From assembly GCA_035296905.1 (NCBI GenBank), contig DATHAA010000026.1:1-48831 (forward strand): a DNA stretch of 48,831 nt. The letters run 5' to 3'. The translations under genes were made by a program, and so were the position numbers. This DNA comes from DATEOR01 sp035296905. GTDB taxonomy: Bacteria > Actinomycetota > Thermoleophilia > Gaiellales > Gaiellaceae. Under the pieces are notes generated by a model that worked only from the letters and a program-made list of their open reading frames with translations, was not told where the DNA came from and did no database searches. This document shows, in pieces, positions 27,691-35,744 of this stretch (position 1 is the first letter of the stretch; the number at the start of each line of letters is the position of its first letter).

Positions 27691-27718
27691 TAAAGAGCGC
27701 CGCGGCTCCGGCCGATCA
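27691..27718 (+). promoter_or_regulatory. Possible sigma-28/WhiG-type promoter
   Basis: TAAA (27691-27694), 16 bases, then GCCGATCA (27711-27718) resembles the sigma-28 family consensus TAAA-N15-GCCGATAA. No plus-strand gene follows for 2 kb, so if used it would make the structured RNA at 27731-27794. Confidence 0.35.
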
Positions 27719-27730
27719 TTGCACCAACAG

Positions 27731-27794
27731 GGGGGAAGACGGGACATCCTCGGAGGAGGCCGCAACCTTCGAGGTGAGAGATCCCGTTTTCCCC
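27731..27794. other. Long structured inverted repeat (candidate small RNA or bidirectional terminator)
   Basis: GGGGAAGACGGGA (27732-27744) pairs with TCCCGTTTTCCCC (27782-27794) through 13 positions with one G-T pair. Inside, CCTCG (27748-27752) pairs with CGAGG (27770-27774), with AGG/CCT inside that. A short CTCTTTTCGTTT follows on the plus strand. It lies between convergent rex and the transglycosylase gene. Confidence 0.5.
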
Positions 27795-27819
27795 TCTTTT
27801 CGTTTGGTCCGGGAGAGGG

Positions 27820-28728
27820 CTAGGAGAAGCGGCGGCGCAAGCTGAGGACGTTCTCCACGAACTTCCGCGTCTTCGGATAGAGCCCGTGTGCCCGGGCGGC
27901 GGGGCCCTGGTTGTAGGCGCCGACCGCGAGCCGAACGTTGAAATGGAACTCGTGCAGGAGCTGGCGGAGGTAGGCGACGCCGACGTGGATGTTCCCGTCC
28001 TTCCCGTGGCGTACCTGGTGCCCGAGGAGGACCATCTCCACGTAGGACCACGTCTGCCGCGTCACCTGCATGACGCCGCGCGCGCCGACGCTCGAGCGGA
28101 CGTCCTGCTGGAAGCCGGACTCTTGCCAGGCGAGAGCCTTCACGAGACTCGGGCTGAGGCCGTAGTAGTGCGCCCAGTACGTGAGGAGCGCGCGGACGCC
28201 CTTGCCTGAGCGACGCGTCGTCGAGTGGGTGGGCTGCGGCACCGCTCGGCGCACGCCGAAGGTGGCGAGCGTCTGCGGGCCGACGAGCCCGTCGACGACG
28301 AGGTGCCGGCTGCGCTGGTAGCGCATCACCGCGCGCCTTGTCCTCTCGGTGAAATGCCCGTCCACCCTGCCCGGCGAGAAGCCCCGGCGCTTGAGGAAGA
28401 ACTCGAGGACGGAGACGTCCCAGCCCATGTTTCCGAGCACGATCAAATGGCGCTTGCCGAAAAGCGGACGCCCGAGGCGGCCGAGCTTGCCCCGCGTGAT
28501 CGGGCCCGCGACCCCGTCGACGACGATGTGTACGTGGCGCTGGAAACGCCGGACACCGCTGGCCGTCATGGGACCGGCGATGCCGTCGATGGCGCCCGCG
28601 TAGAAGCCGCGCGCCTTGAGCGCGACCTGGAGACCCGGGATTTGCGGGTTGGTGACAGCCTGTGCTGCGGCGGGCAGCGCGAGCGCTGTGACCACGGCGA
28701 GGCACGCGAGAAGAGCCCTTGGTCGCAT
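27820..28728 (-). CDS. Secreted lytic transglycosylase with two peptidoglycan-binding domains
   Basis: A 302-residue exported protein. Signal peptide at 1-24 (ending AAAQA). Two PG_binding_1 repeats at about 32-85 and 97-158 (each with a DG.-.GP-T pattern: DGIAGPMT, DGVAGPIT, DGLVGPQT). The catalytic transglycosylase domain runs about 180-302 with Glu203 in AWQESGFQ, VGARGVMQVT and LAVGAYNQGP. It acts on cell-wall murein. It is the third gene after sigma and anti-sigma on the same strand, 44 bases behind, which suggests envelope-stress control. Confidence 0.9.
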   Translation of the reverse strand: MRPRALLACLAVVTALALPAAAQAVTNPQIPGLQVALKARGFYAGAIDGIAGPMTASGVRRFQRHVHIVVDGVAGPITRGKLGRLGRPLFGKRHLIVLGNMGWDVSVLEFFLKRRGFSPGRVDGHFTERTRRAVMRYQRSRHLVVDGLVGPQTLATFGVRRAVPQPTHSTTRRSGKGVRALLTYWAHYYGLSPSLVKALAWQESGFQQDVRSSVGARGVMQVTRQTWSYVEMVLLGHQVRHGKDGNIHVGVAYLRQLLHEFHFNVRLAVGAYNQGPAARAHGLYPKTRKFVENVLSLRRRFS

Positions 28729-28733
28729 CGGAC

Positions 28734-28752
28734 GGACCGTCTTCGTCGGTCC
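28734..28752 (-). other. Hairpin in the transglycosylase leader
   Basis: On the minus strand GGACCG pairs with CGGTCC around a 7-base loop, five bases before the ATG at 28728. It could slow ribosome entry or reduce read-through from the anti-sigma gene. Confidence 0.35.
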
Positions 28753-28772
28753 AGCCGCGTTCCCTGCGCGGT

Positions 28773-29381
28773 TTACGGGTTCTTAACCACGACCTCGACA
28801 TCGCCGGGGCCGCGATCCGCGAGGGCTTCGCGCACCTGATCTTTCGTCGCGCCGTGGACGACGACGCGATCCTTCTGGACGGTGGCCTTGAACCCCTTGC
28901 GCTGCAGGTCGTCGGCCACCTCGTCGGGGGAACCGCCGGCGAAGAGATTCGCAGCCTGAGCGTCCTCGACCCCATTTCCTCCGCTGGTTGCGGTCGCTTC
29001 GGCGGCACCCGCGGTCCCGCCGGCGCTGCTCTCCATACCCGAGTTGCCGCCCGACTTGACGAGGACGGCAGCGAGCGCCGCGACGATGAGGAGCGCAGCG
29101 ATTCCCGCAAGAAGCTGCTTCGAGAAGAACCCGCGCCGTCCGCCCGGGGCCGGCTCGGGCGAGGGGAGGTTTCTCAGAATCTCTTCGCGGCGGCCTTGCG
29201 GGAGCTCGAGCAGAGTGGTCTCGCGTAGGGCTTCGCGTCCGGCCGCCGCCCGCTGGACCTGCTCGGCGCAGACTGAGCATGTCGCCACGTGCGTCGCGAT
29301 CTCGTCGCGCCGCGCCACCGGGAGCTCGTCTTCGACGTACTCCAAGAGCTCGATTTCGTGTGGGTGTGTCTCGGGCACCAT
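28773..29381 (-). CDS. Zinc-finger anti-sigma factor, membrane bound
   Basis: A 202-residue protein. The N-terminal ZAS/zf-HC2 motif is H31-x3-C35-x2-C38 (HVATCSVC), which holds the sigma factor. One transmembrane helix lies at about 89-108. The outer part is Gly/Ala-rich then a small domain (about 145-202) with alternating strands (FKATVQKDRVVVHG, DVEVVVKNP). ATG 29381 is 8 bases after the sigma stop. The upstream part of the open frame overlaps the sigma gene and is not used. Confidence 0.88.
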   Translation of the reverse strand: MVPETHPHEIELLEYVEDELPVARRDEIATHVATCSVCAEQVQRAAAGREALRETTLLELPQGRREEILRNLPSPEPAPGGRRGFFSKQLLAGIAALLIVAALAAVLVKSGGNSGMESSAGGTAGAAEATATSGGNGVEDAQAANLFAGGSPDEVADDLQRKGFKATVQKDRVVVHGATKDQVREALADRGPGDVEVVVKNP

Positions 29382-29389
29382 GCCTTGGA

Positions 29390-29920
29390 CTATTCCTCGG
29401 CGGTCCTTGTTCCCAGGAGCTCCGCCAGCCGACTTCGGCCGCGGAAGATGCGCGACTTCACCGTACCTTCGGCGACCTCGGTCAGCTCGGCGATCTCCGT
29501 GTACGAGCAGCCGAGGACGTCGTACAGGACGACGGCGACGCGATAGTCCTCGTCGAGCTGGCTCAGCGCTTCCTGGAGCACGCTCGAGAGCTCGCTCGCA
29601 TGGAAGGAGTTTTGCGGGTCGGCGGGCTCGCGCGTGTCGTCGAGCGGCTCGGTACGCCGTTTCAGCCGCTGGTCGTGGGCCGCGTTGACGCCGATCCGAT
29701 AGAGCCACGTCGAGAAGAGCGAGCCGCCGCGGAAGCGCGGCAGGCCGAGCCAGGCCCGGATGAAGGTCTCCTGGACGGCGTCGGCCGCCTCGTCCGCCGA
29801 GCCGAGCGTCCGCGCCGCGAGCGTGAAGAGGCGGCTCTGGTGCCGCTCCACGAGCCGCTCGAACGCCCAGCGGTCGCCTCGCCGTGCGCGCTCGACCAAC
29901 GGTGCGTCAGGATCTTCCAC
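29390..29920 (-). CDS. ECF-family RNA polymerase sigma factor
   Basis: A 176-residue group-4 sigma factor with region 2 at about 16-80 (FERLVERHQSRLF, DAVQETFIRAW, FSTWLYRIGVNAA) and region 4 at about 112-165 (LDEDYRVAVVLYDVLG, CSYTEIAELTEVAEGTVKSR as SYTEIAEL and VAEGTVKSRIFR). It is paired with the anti-sigma gene eight bases downstream. Its start GTG 29920 is only two bases from the divergent glycosyltransferase ATG. Confidence 0.95.
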   Translation of the reverse strand: MEDPDAPLVERARRGDRWAFERLVERHQSRLFTLAARTLGSADEAADAVQETFIRAWLGLPRFRGGSLFSTWLYRIGVNAAHDQRLKRRTEPLDDTREPADPQNSFHASELSSVLQEALSQLDEDYRVAVVLYDVLGCSYTEIAELTEVAEGTVKSRIFRGRSRLAELLGTRTAEE

Positions 29921-29922
29921 GA

Positions 29923-31155
29923 ATGAAGGTTCTCATCTGGCACGGCTACCTCCTTCGCGGGACGGGGTCGAACGTCTACACTCGGGCGCTCGCGCGGGCA
30001 TGGGCCCGCCTCGGGCACGAGGTCGTCGTCTTCTGCCAGGAGCCCCATCCGGAGGAGCTCGACCTCGGCGGTGCCGCGGTCGTCAGGCCGCCGCTCGACG
30101 GGCCGCTCCCGGTTTTCGTGCTCGACCGCTACGAGGACATGGAGTCCCGCTACCTCCAGGACCTGAGCTGTGCCGAGCGGGAGCACTTCGTCGAGCAGAA
30201 CGCGTCCGCCGTGCGGGAGCACCTGCCTGCGGATTTCCTCCTTACCAACCACGTCCTCCTTGGCGCGCCCGTCGGCGCCGCGACCGGCATGCCGTTCACG
30301 GTCAAGGCACACGGCTCGGAGCTCGAGTTCTCCATGCGCGGGAACAAGGAGCTCTGCGGCTGGGCGCGCGAGAGCCTTGCCGGCGCAACCGAGGTGATTG
30401 CAGGCTCTGAGCACATCCGCGCCGTCCTCGCAGACGTCGTGGGCTTCACCGAGCGCGTGCGGGTCGTTCCGCCCGGAGTCGACGTGGATGAGTTCCGGCC
30501 CGAGCCCCGCGACGAGGCCCTCGCCGCGCTCCTCGCGGAGGCAGGACGCGACTCCGCACCCACCTCGGAGCGAGACCCGGACGCCGGCAACGCCGAGCGG
30601 CTCGCAGAGTTCCTCGGCGATGAGGCGCCGACCCTCGTCTACGTCGGGAAGCTCAGCGAAGAGAAGGGCGTGCACCTGCTCGTCGAGGCGCTCGCGCATG
30701 TCGACGCTCGAGCCGTCGTCGTCGGCTTCGGACCGGCACGCGAGGAGCTGGAGCGAGCCGCGGGCGACCGCGTGCTCGTCACGGGCGCACTGGAGCACCG
30801 CCACCTCCGCCATCTCTGGCCGCTCGCGGACGCGAGCGTTACGCCGTCGGTCTTTCCGGAGGCCTTCGGAATGGTTGCCGCCGAGGCGGCGGCGTGTGGC
30901 GCACCGCCGCTCGTCGCGCGCCATTCGGGACTGGCCGAGGTCGCCGAGGGGCTCGAGGCGGCCTATCCGGAGGACTATCGGGCGCTCGCTTCCTTCAAGC
31001 CGGGGGACGCCGCCGACCTGGCCGCGAAGCTCGACGCCATCCTCGCGCTTCCCCGCACAGAGTGGGCTCGGCTGTCGTCAGCGGCCCGCGCCGCCGCGGT
31101 CGAGCGCTGGAGCTGGGAGACGATTGCCGCTCTGATACTTTCGCCGCGTGGGTGA
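29923..31155 (+). CDS. GT4-type glycosyltransferase
   Basis: A 410-residue GT-B enzyme. N-terminal domain: HGYLLRGTGSNVYTRALAR; C-terminal donor-binding domain: LVYVGKLSEEKGVHLLVEAL (given as VYVGKLSEEKG), and the E-x7-E donor motif PEAFGMVAAEAAACG. The donor is probably a nucleotide-sugar; acceptor unknown. A long insertion of acidic residues (about 185-225) is unusual. The longer upstream frame is rejected because it would run through the sigma gene start. It overlaps the next gene by 8 bases. Confidence 0.88.
   Translation: MKVLIWHGYLLRGTGSNVYTRALARAWARLGHEVVVFCQEPHPEELDLGGAAVVRPPLDGPLPVFVLDRYEDMESRYLQDLSCAEREHFVEQNASAVREHLPADFLLTNHVLLGAPVGAATGMPFTVKAHGSELEFSMRGNKELCGWARESLAGATEVIAGSEHIRAVLADVVGFTERVRVVPPGVDVDEFRPEPRDEALAALLAEAGRDSAPTSERDPDAGNAERLAEFLGDEAPTLVYVGKLSEEKGVHLLVEALAHVDARAVVVGFGPAREELERAAGDRVLVTGALEHRHLRHLWPLADASVTPSVFPEAFGMVAAEAAACGAPPLVARHSGLAEVAEGLEAAYPEDYRALASFKPGDAADLAAKLDAILALPRTEWARLSSAARAAAVERWSWETIAALILSPRG
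31134..31139 (+). promoter_or_regulatory. -10-like hexamer GATACT of the 31148 gene
   Basis: GATACT ends 8 bases before GTG 31148, inside the glycosyltransferase gene. The first base departs from TANNNT. Confidence 0.4.
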
Positions 31156-32299
31156 GGCGCAGAAGCTCAGTCCAGAGGAACAGATCCGCTCCGCCCGCGA
31201 GGGCTTCGACGCGGGCAAGGACTTCACCGTTGCGGTCGAGGAAGAGTTCGCGATCATCGACCCTGAGAGCCTCGGCCTCGTCAACCGCTTCGAGGACTTC
31301 CAGGCGGCCGCGCAGGGGACGGAGGTCGAAGACCATCTCGTCGGCGAGCTGATCGCCTCCGAGGTGGAGGTGCGCACAGGCCGCTGCGAAACCTTTGGAG
31401 ATGCCGCTGCGGTCATGGTGGAGCGGCGACGGCAGCTGCTCGAGCTCGCGGGTCGGCTCGACCTCGCGCTCTGCGCGACGGGGACGCATCCGTGGAGCCC
31501 CTGGCAGGAGCAGCGGATCATCGACACCCCGCACTACCGCCGGAACGACGAGGTCCTCCGCTACGTCGTCTGGCGCAACAACACCTTCGGTCTCCACGTG
31601 CACGTGGGGATCAAGGGAGCCGACCGGGCGATCCTCGTCACGAACGCGCTGCGCGGTTTTCTGCCCGACCTGCTCGCCTACTCGGGGAGCTCGCCGTTCG
31701 TCGAAGGCGTCTTCACCTACCTCCACTCCGCACGGACGGAGGTCTTCACCCGCATGTTCCCGCGCTGCGGCGTGCCGGACGCCTTCCGCGACTGGGCCGA
31801 GTACGAGGATTACGTCCGTTTCCTCTACCGCACGGGGTCGATCACCGAGCACACGCAGCTCTGGTGGAGCGTGCGCCCGCACCTCGCGTTTCCCACGGTC
31901 GAGCTGCGGATCTGCGACGGCCAGCCCGAACTCGGCGAGTCGCAGGCTCTCGGCGCCTTCATGTACGCGCTGACCGCGCGAATCGCACGCGCGCTCGACG
32001 AGGGCGAGGAGCTCCCGGAGCACCCGCACCGCCTGATCGAGGAGAACCTCTGGCGCGCGATCCGGTACGGGCTCTCCGGTGAGCTGATCGACCTGAGGAG
32101 TGGCGACGTCATGCCGGCGCGTGCGCGGATCGAGCAGCTGCTCGAGTGGACGATGCCGGTGGCCGAGGAGCTCGGCGTCGCGTCGTTCCTCACCGTGCCG
32201 GCGGCGACGCCCGCGGAGCGGCAGATAGCCAAGTACGAGGCCGGGCAGAGCATGGAGGAGATCTACGCCCAGGAGGTCCTGGAGGCGGTACATGTCTGA
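31148..32299 (+). CDS. YbdK-type carboxylate-amine ligase (GCS2 family)
   Basis: A 383-residue member of the glutamate-cysteine ligase 2 superfamily. FTVAVEEEFAIIDPES contains the metal-binding acidic cluster, GTHPW and HVHVGIKGADRA are family motifs, and ELRICDGQPEL near 255 completes the site. Biochemistry of stand-alone members shows weak gamma-glutamylcysteine ligase activity; the true substrate is unsure. It overlaps both neighbours, so it is part of the glycosyltransferase-DUF1844-mtnP run. Confidence 0.9.
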   Translation: MGEAQKLSPEEQIRSAREGFDAGKDFTVAVEEEFAIIDPESLGLVNRFEDFQAAAQGTEVEDHLVGELIASEVEVRTGRCETFGDAAAVMVERRRQLLELAGRLDLALCATGTHPWSPWQEQRIIDTPHYRRNDEVLRYVVWRNNTFGLHVHVGIKGADRAILVTNALRGFLPDLLAYSGSSPFVEGVFTYLHSARTEVFTRMFPRCGVPDAFRDWAEYEDYVRFLYRTGSITEHTQLWWSVRPHLAFPTVELRICDGQPELGESQALGAFMYALTARIARALDEGEELPEHPHRLIEENLWRAIRYGLSGELIDLRSGDVMPARARIEQLLEWTMPVAEELGVASFLTVPAATPAERQIAKYEAGQSMEEIYAQEVLEAVHV

Positions 32300-32615
32300 G
32301 CCAGACGCAGAGCAGGAGCAGCTTGCGCAGCAGCTGGCCGAGGAGCTCCGCCGCCTGCGCGTCGAGGACGTCGTCATCCAGTCGCTGATCACCATCTCCT
32401 CGATCGGCTACCGCCGGCTGGGGCTCACCGAGGAGACGAAGGACGACCGCGACCTGCAGCAGGCGAAGCTCGCCATCGACACGATGGTCGCGCTGACCCC
32501 TGTCCTCGAGAACGTCGTCCCGGAGGAGCTCGTCCGGGACTTCAACCAGTCCGTCGCGAGCCTGCAGCTCGCCTACGCCCAGGCCGCAGGCGAGGGGGCG
32601 GATGGCGAGGGCTGA
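32292..32615 (+). CDS. DUF1844 protein
   Basis: A 107-residue helical protein. VEDVVIQSLITISSIGYRRLG and DLQQAKLAIDTMVALTPVLE are the core of DUF1844, found in many bacteria and of unknown function. It overlaps both neighbours, by 8 and 14 bases. Confidence 0.82.
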   Translation: MSEPDAEQEQLAQQLAEELRRLRVEDVVIQSLITISSIGYRRLGLTEETKDDRDLQQAKLAIDTMVALTPVLENVVPEELVRDFNQSVASLQLAYAQAAGEGADGEG

Positions 32616-33393
32616 GATCGGGGTCTTCGGAGGCTCGGGCTTTTACTCGTTCCTCGAAGACGTCGAGCAGGTGGAGGTCGAGACCCCGTACGGGAAGCCG
32701 TCTGCGCCCTTCACGATCGGCGACATGGGCGGGAAGAGCGTCGCGTTTCTGCCGCGTCACGGCCTCAACCACGAGCTTCCGCCGCACGCGATCCCGTACA
32801 GGGCGAACGTCTGGGCGATGAAGGAGCTCGGCGTCCGCCGGATCATCGGGCCGAATGCCTCCGGCGCACTCAAGGCCGAGCTCGAGCTCGGCGAGTTCGT
32901 GGTGTGCGACCAGTTCGTCGACCGGACGAGCGGGCGAGGAGACACTTTCTACGACGGGCCCGAGACGACGCACGTCTCGGCCGCCGACCCCTTCTGCCCG
33001 GATCTCCGGACGCTCCTCGTCGACACGGCACGTGAGCTCGGGATCAAGGCGCGCGACGGCGGCACCGCCGTCGTCATCAAGGGCCCGCGCTTTTCGACGC
33101 GCGCCGAGTCGAAGTGGTTCCAGGAGATGGGCTGGGACACGATCAACATGACCGCATATCCCGAGGGCTACCTCGCCCGCGAGCTCGAGCTCTGCTACGC
33201 GAACATCTCGATGGTCACCGACCACGACGTCGGGGTCGAAGGCGCCGAGCCTGTCTCCCATGAGCAGGTCGTGACCGTGTTCCAGGAGAACAACGAGCGC
33301 CTGCGGGAGCTGCTCTTCGCGGTCATCCCCAAGATCCCGCCGCAGTCGGGCGAGCACCTCTGCGCGACCGCCCTCCGCGGCGCGCGGATGTGA
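32602..33393 (+). CDS. mtnP: S-methyl-5'-thioadenosine phosphorylase
   Basis: Phosphorolyses MTA to adenine and methylthioribose-1-phosphate in methionine salvage. 263 residues, with GVFGGSGFY at the phosphate site, FLPRHGLNHELPPHAIPYRAN (as FLPRHGLNHELPPH), PNASGALKAEL and MTAYPEGYLARE (the NMT(A/G) purine site) followed by MVTDHDVG. The Asp in TDHD suggests 6-aminopurine preference, as usual for MTAPs. Paralogous purine nucleoside phosphorylase cannot be excluded. Confidence 0.92.
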   Translation: MARAEIGVFGGSGFYSFLEDVEQVEVETPYGKPSAPFTIGDMGGKSVAFLPRHGLNHELPPHAIPYRANVWAMKELGVRRIIGPNASGALKAELELGEFVVCDQFVDRTSGRGDTFYDGPETTHVSAADPFCPDLRTLLVDTARELGIKARDGGTAVVIKGPRFSTRAESKWFQEMGWDTINMTAYPEGYLARELELCYANISMVTDHDVGVEGAEPVSHEQVVTVFQENNERLRELLFAVIPKIPPQSGEHLCATALRGARM

Positions 33394-33418
33394 ACCTGTG
33401 ATACAAATCGGCCCGCCG

Positions 33419-33441
33419 GATCCGGCATCAGTTGCCGGATC
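33419..33441 (+). other. Perfect 9-bp hairpin between mtnP and hppA
   Basis: GATCCGGCA (33419-33427), loop TCAGT, TGCCGGATC (33433-33441). No T-run. It may end the mtnP transcript or structure the hppA leader. The TTG alternative start of hppA lies inside it. Confidence 0.55.
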
Positions 33442-33464
33442 TGCGCGGTCCAGGCCTCGACTTC

Positions 33465-35507
33465 GTGACTGACTTCTTCCAGAACCACAGCGTCCTGTTC
33501 GCCCTGCTCTGCGCCGCCGTCGGCATCGGCTGGGGCGCGGTGCTCACCGTCCGCATCCTCAAGCTTCCGGCCGGGACGGAGCGGATGCAGGAGATCGCGC
33601 GGGCGGTTCAGGAGGGCGCCTCGGCGTACCTTCGCCGCCAGTACCTCACCATCGCGGGGGTCGCCGCGGCCATCTTCCTCGGAATCGGGTTCTGGAACGA
33701 CCTCGGCTGGTACACCGCCTTCGGCTTCCTGATCGGCGCCGTGCTCTCGGCGGCGGCCGGCTTCATCGGCATGAACGTGGCCGTCCGCGCCAACGTCCGC
33801 ACTGCTGAGGCTGCGAGGGGCGGCGTCAAGCCGGCTCTGGCTGTCGCCTTCGGCGCCGGCTCGGTGACCGGGCTGCTCGTCGTCGGGCTCGGCCTGCTCG
33901 GCGTCGCTGCCTACTACGGGATCCTCACGTCCTGGTTCGACCAGGCTCCCGACGAGGCGACGAGGAACCTCATCGGCCTCGCTTTCGGCGGCTCCCTCAT
34001 CTCGGTCTTCGCCCGTCTCGGCGGCGGCATCTACACGAAGGCCGCCGACGTAGGCGCTGACCTCGTCGGCAAGGTCGAGGCGGGAATCCCCGAGGACGAC
34101 CCGCGCAACCCGGCCGTGATCGCCGACAACGTCGGCGATAACGTCGGGGACTGCGCCGGAATGGCGGCCGACCTCTTCGAGACCTACGCGGTGACGGCGG
34201 TCGCAGTCATGTTCCTCGGCGCGATCAACTTCCCGTCGTCCGGAGTCGTCGTCTATCCACTCGCGCTCGGCGGGGTCGGCGTCATCGCATCCGTGATCGG
34301 CACGTTCTTTGCCCGCATCGGCCGCACCGGCTCGATCATGAACGCGCTCTACAAGGCCGTCGCCGTGTCGACGATTCTCTCGGCGATCGGCTTCATCCCC
34401 GTCACGCTCGCCTTTGACGGGGGCAAGTACAACTACTGGGAGCTCTACGGCTGTGCGCTGATCGGCCTCGCCGTCACGTTCCTGCTCGTGGCGATCACGG
34501 AGTTCTACACGGGCACGCGCTGGCTGCCCGTGAAGGGCATCTCCCGCGCCTCGACGACCGGGCACGCGACCAACATCATCGAAGGCCTCGCGATCGGAAT
34601 GCAGGCGACCGCGCTTCCCATCCTCGTCATCGCGGCGGGGATCGTCGGAGCCGCGGGCCTCGCAGGCCTGTACGGCATCGGCGTCGCGGTCATGGCGCAG
34701 CTCTCCATGACCGGCATGATCGTCGCCCTCGACGCGTACGGGCCCGTGACAGACAACGCCGGCGGGATCGCCGAGATGGCCGACTTGCCGGAGGAGGTGC
34801 GCGGCGTCACCGACCCGCTCGATGCGGTCGGCAACACGACGAAAGCCGTCACCAAGGGTTACGCGATCGGCTCGGCAGGCCTCGCGGCCCTCGTCCTGTT
34901 CGACGGCTTCACCTCGGAGCTCTCCAATGAGGGCATCAACCCGACGTTCGACCTCTCGGACTCCTGGGTGATCGCGGGCCTCTTCATCGGCGGCCTCATG
35001 CCGTTCCTCTTCGCCTCGCTCGCCATGCAGGCCGTCGGCCGCGTCGGCGGGCAGGTCGTGGAGGAGGTGCGGCGCCAGTTCCGCGAGATTCCGGGGATCA
35101 TGGAGGGCACGGGCAGGCCCGAGTACGGGCGCACGGTCAACATCGTCACGGCCGAGGCGATCAAGAAGATGATGCTTCCCGCGGCGATCCCGATCTTCTT
35201 CCCGATCGTGGCGGGGATCATCAAGCCTGAGCTCCTCGGCGGCCTCCTCATCGGCACGATCGTCACCGGAATCTTCCTCGCCATCGCCATGACGTCGGGC
35301 GGCGGGGCGTGGGACAACGCGAAAAAGCTGATCGAGGACGGCGCCTACGGCGGCAAGGGCTCAGAGGCCCACGCCGCGGCCGTCACCGGCGACACCGTCG
35401 GCGATCCCTACAAGGACACCGCCGGCCCCGCGATCAACCCGATGATCAAGATCACGAACATCGTTGCGATCCTGATGATCCCGTTGATCGCCGCGATCCA
35501 CGGCTAG
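33465..35507 (+). CDS. hppA: Membrane-bound proton-translocating pyrophosphatase
   Basis: About 680 residues and ~16 transmembrane segments. Hydrolyses PPi and pumps H+ (or Na+). Substrate motifs are complete: KAADVGADLVGKVE, GIPEDDPRNPAVIADNVGDN (as IPEDDPRNPAVIADN), and the C-terminal KKLIEDG with GDPYKDTAGPAINP. GNTTKAVTKG carries Lys and Thr at the positions that are Ala in K+-dependent pumps, so this is the K+-independent type. GTG 33465 is chosen because the conserved N-terminus begins here; TTG 33432 would add 11 residues encoded partly by a hairpin. Confidence 0.95.
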   Translation: MTDFFQNHSVLFALLCAAVGIGWGAVLTVRILKLPAGTERMQEIARAVQEGASAYLRRQYLTIAGVAAAIFLGIGFWNDLGWYTAFGFLIGAVLSAAAGFIGMNVAVRANVRTAEAARGGVKPALAVAFGAGSVTGLLVVGLGLLGVAAYYGILTSWFDQAPDEATRNLIGLAFGGSLISVFARLGGGIYTKAADVGADLVGKVEAGIPEDDPRNPAVIADNVGDNVGDCAGMAADLFETYAVTAVAVMFLGAINFPSSGVVVYPLALGGVGVIASVIGTFFARIGRTGSIMNALYKAVAVSTILSAIGFIPVTLAFDGGKYNYWELYGCALIGLAVTFLLVAITEFYTGTRWLPVKGISRASTTGHATNIIEGLAIGMQATALPILVIAAGIVGAAGLAGLYGIGVAVMAQLSMTGMIVALDAYGPVTDNAGGIAEMADLPEEVRGVTDPLDAVGNTTKAVTKGYAIGSAGLAALVLFDGFTSELSNEGINPTFDLSDSWVIAGLFIGGLMPFLFASLAMQAVGRVGGQVVEEVRRQFREIPGIMEGTGRPEYGRTVNIVTAEAIKKMMLPAAIPIFFPIVAGIIKPELLGGLLIGTIVTGIFLAIAMTSGGGAWDNAKKLIEDGAYGGKGSEAHAAAVTGDTVGDPYKDTAGPAINPMIKITNIVAILMIPLIAAIHG

Positions 35508-35522
35508 CAGAGATGTCAGCAG

Positions 35523-35744
35523 CTAGCCCGTGCGGCGTCGACGGACCTGCGGGCCCTGATGACCGAGTGCCGCGTAGGCAAGCGCCTGCAGCGAGTCGTT
35601 CAGCGTCGAGAGCTCGTGCGCGATCCGGAGGAGACCCTCGCCGTGGTCGAGGCGCTTGTTCAGCGCGTGCAGCTCGCCGGTCAGGTTGTCGAGCCGCTCG
35701 AGGATCGCGTCCAGCTGGCGGTCGTCAAGATTCTTCGCTTCCAC
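35523..35744 (-). CDS. Small coiled-coil protein
   Basis: A 73-residue protein with heptad-like Leu spacing (LDAILERLDNLTGELHALNKRL split as LDAILERLDNL and ELHALNKRL) and a basic end RRRRTG. Family unknown. GTG 35744 is chosen over GTG 35750 because a TAGGAT hexamer ends 8 bases before the former but only 2 before the latter. It overlaps the HAD gene by 20 bases. Confidence 0.6.
   Translation of the reverse strand: MEAKNLDDRQLDAILERLDNLTGELHALNKRLDHGEGLLRIAHELSTLNDSLQALAYAALGHQGPQVRRRRTG

Noticed and set aside
28729..28790. c-di-AMP (ydaO) riboswitch before the transglycosylase gene
   Set aside because: The gap is only 44 bases and lacks the conserved ydaO segments; only two small hairpins are seen.
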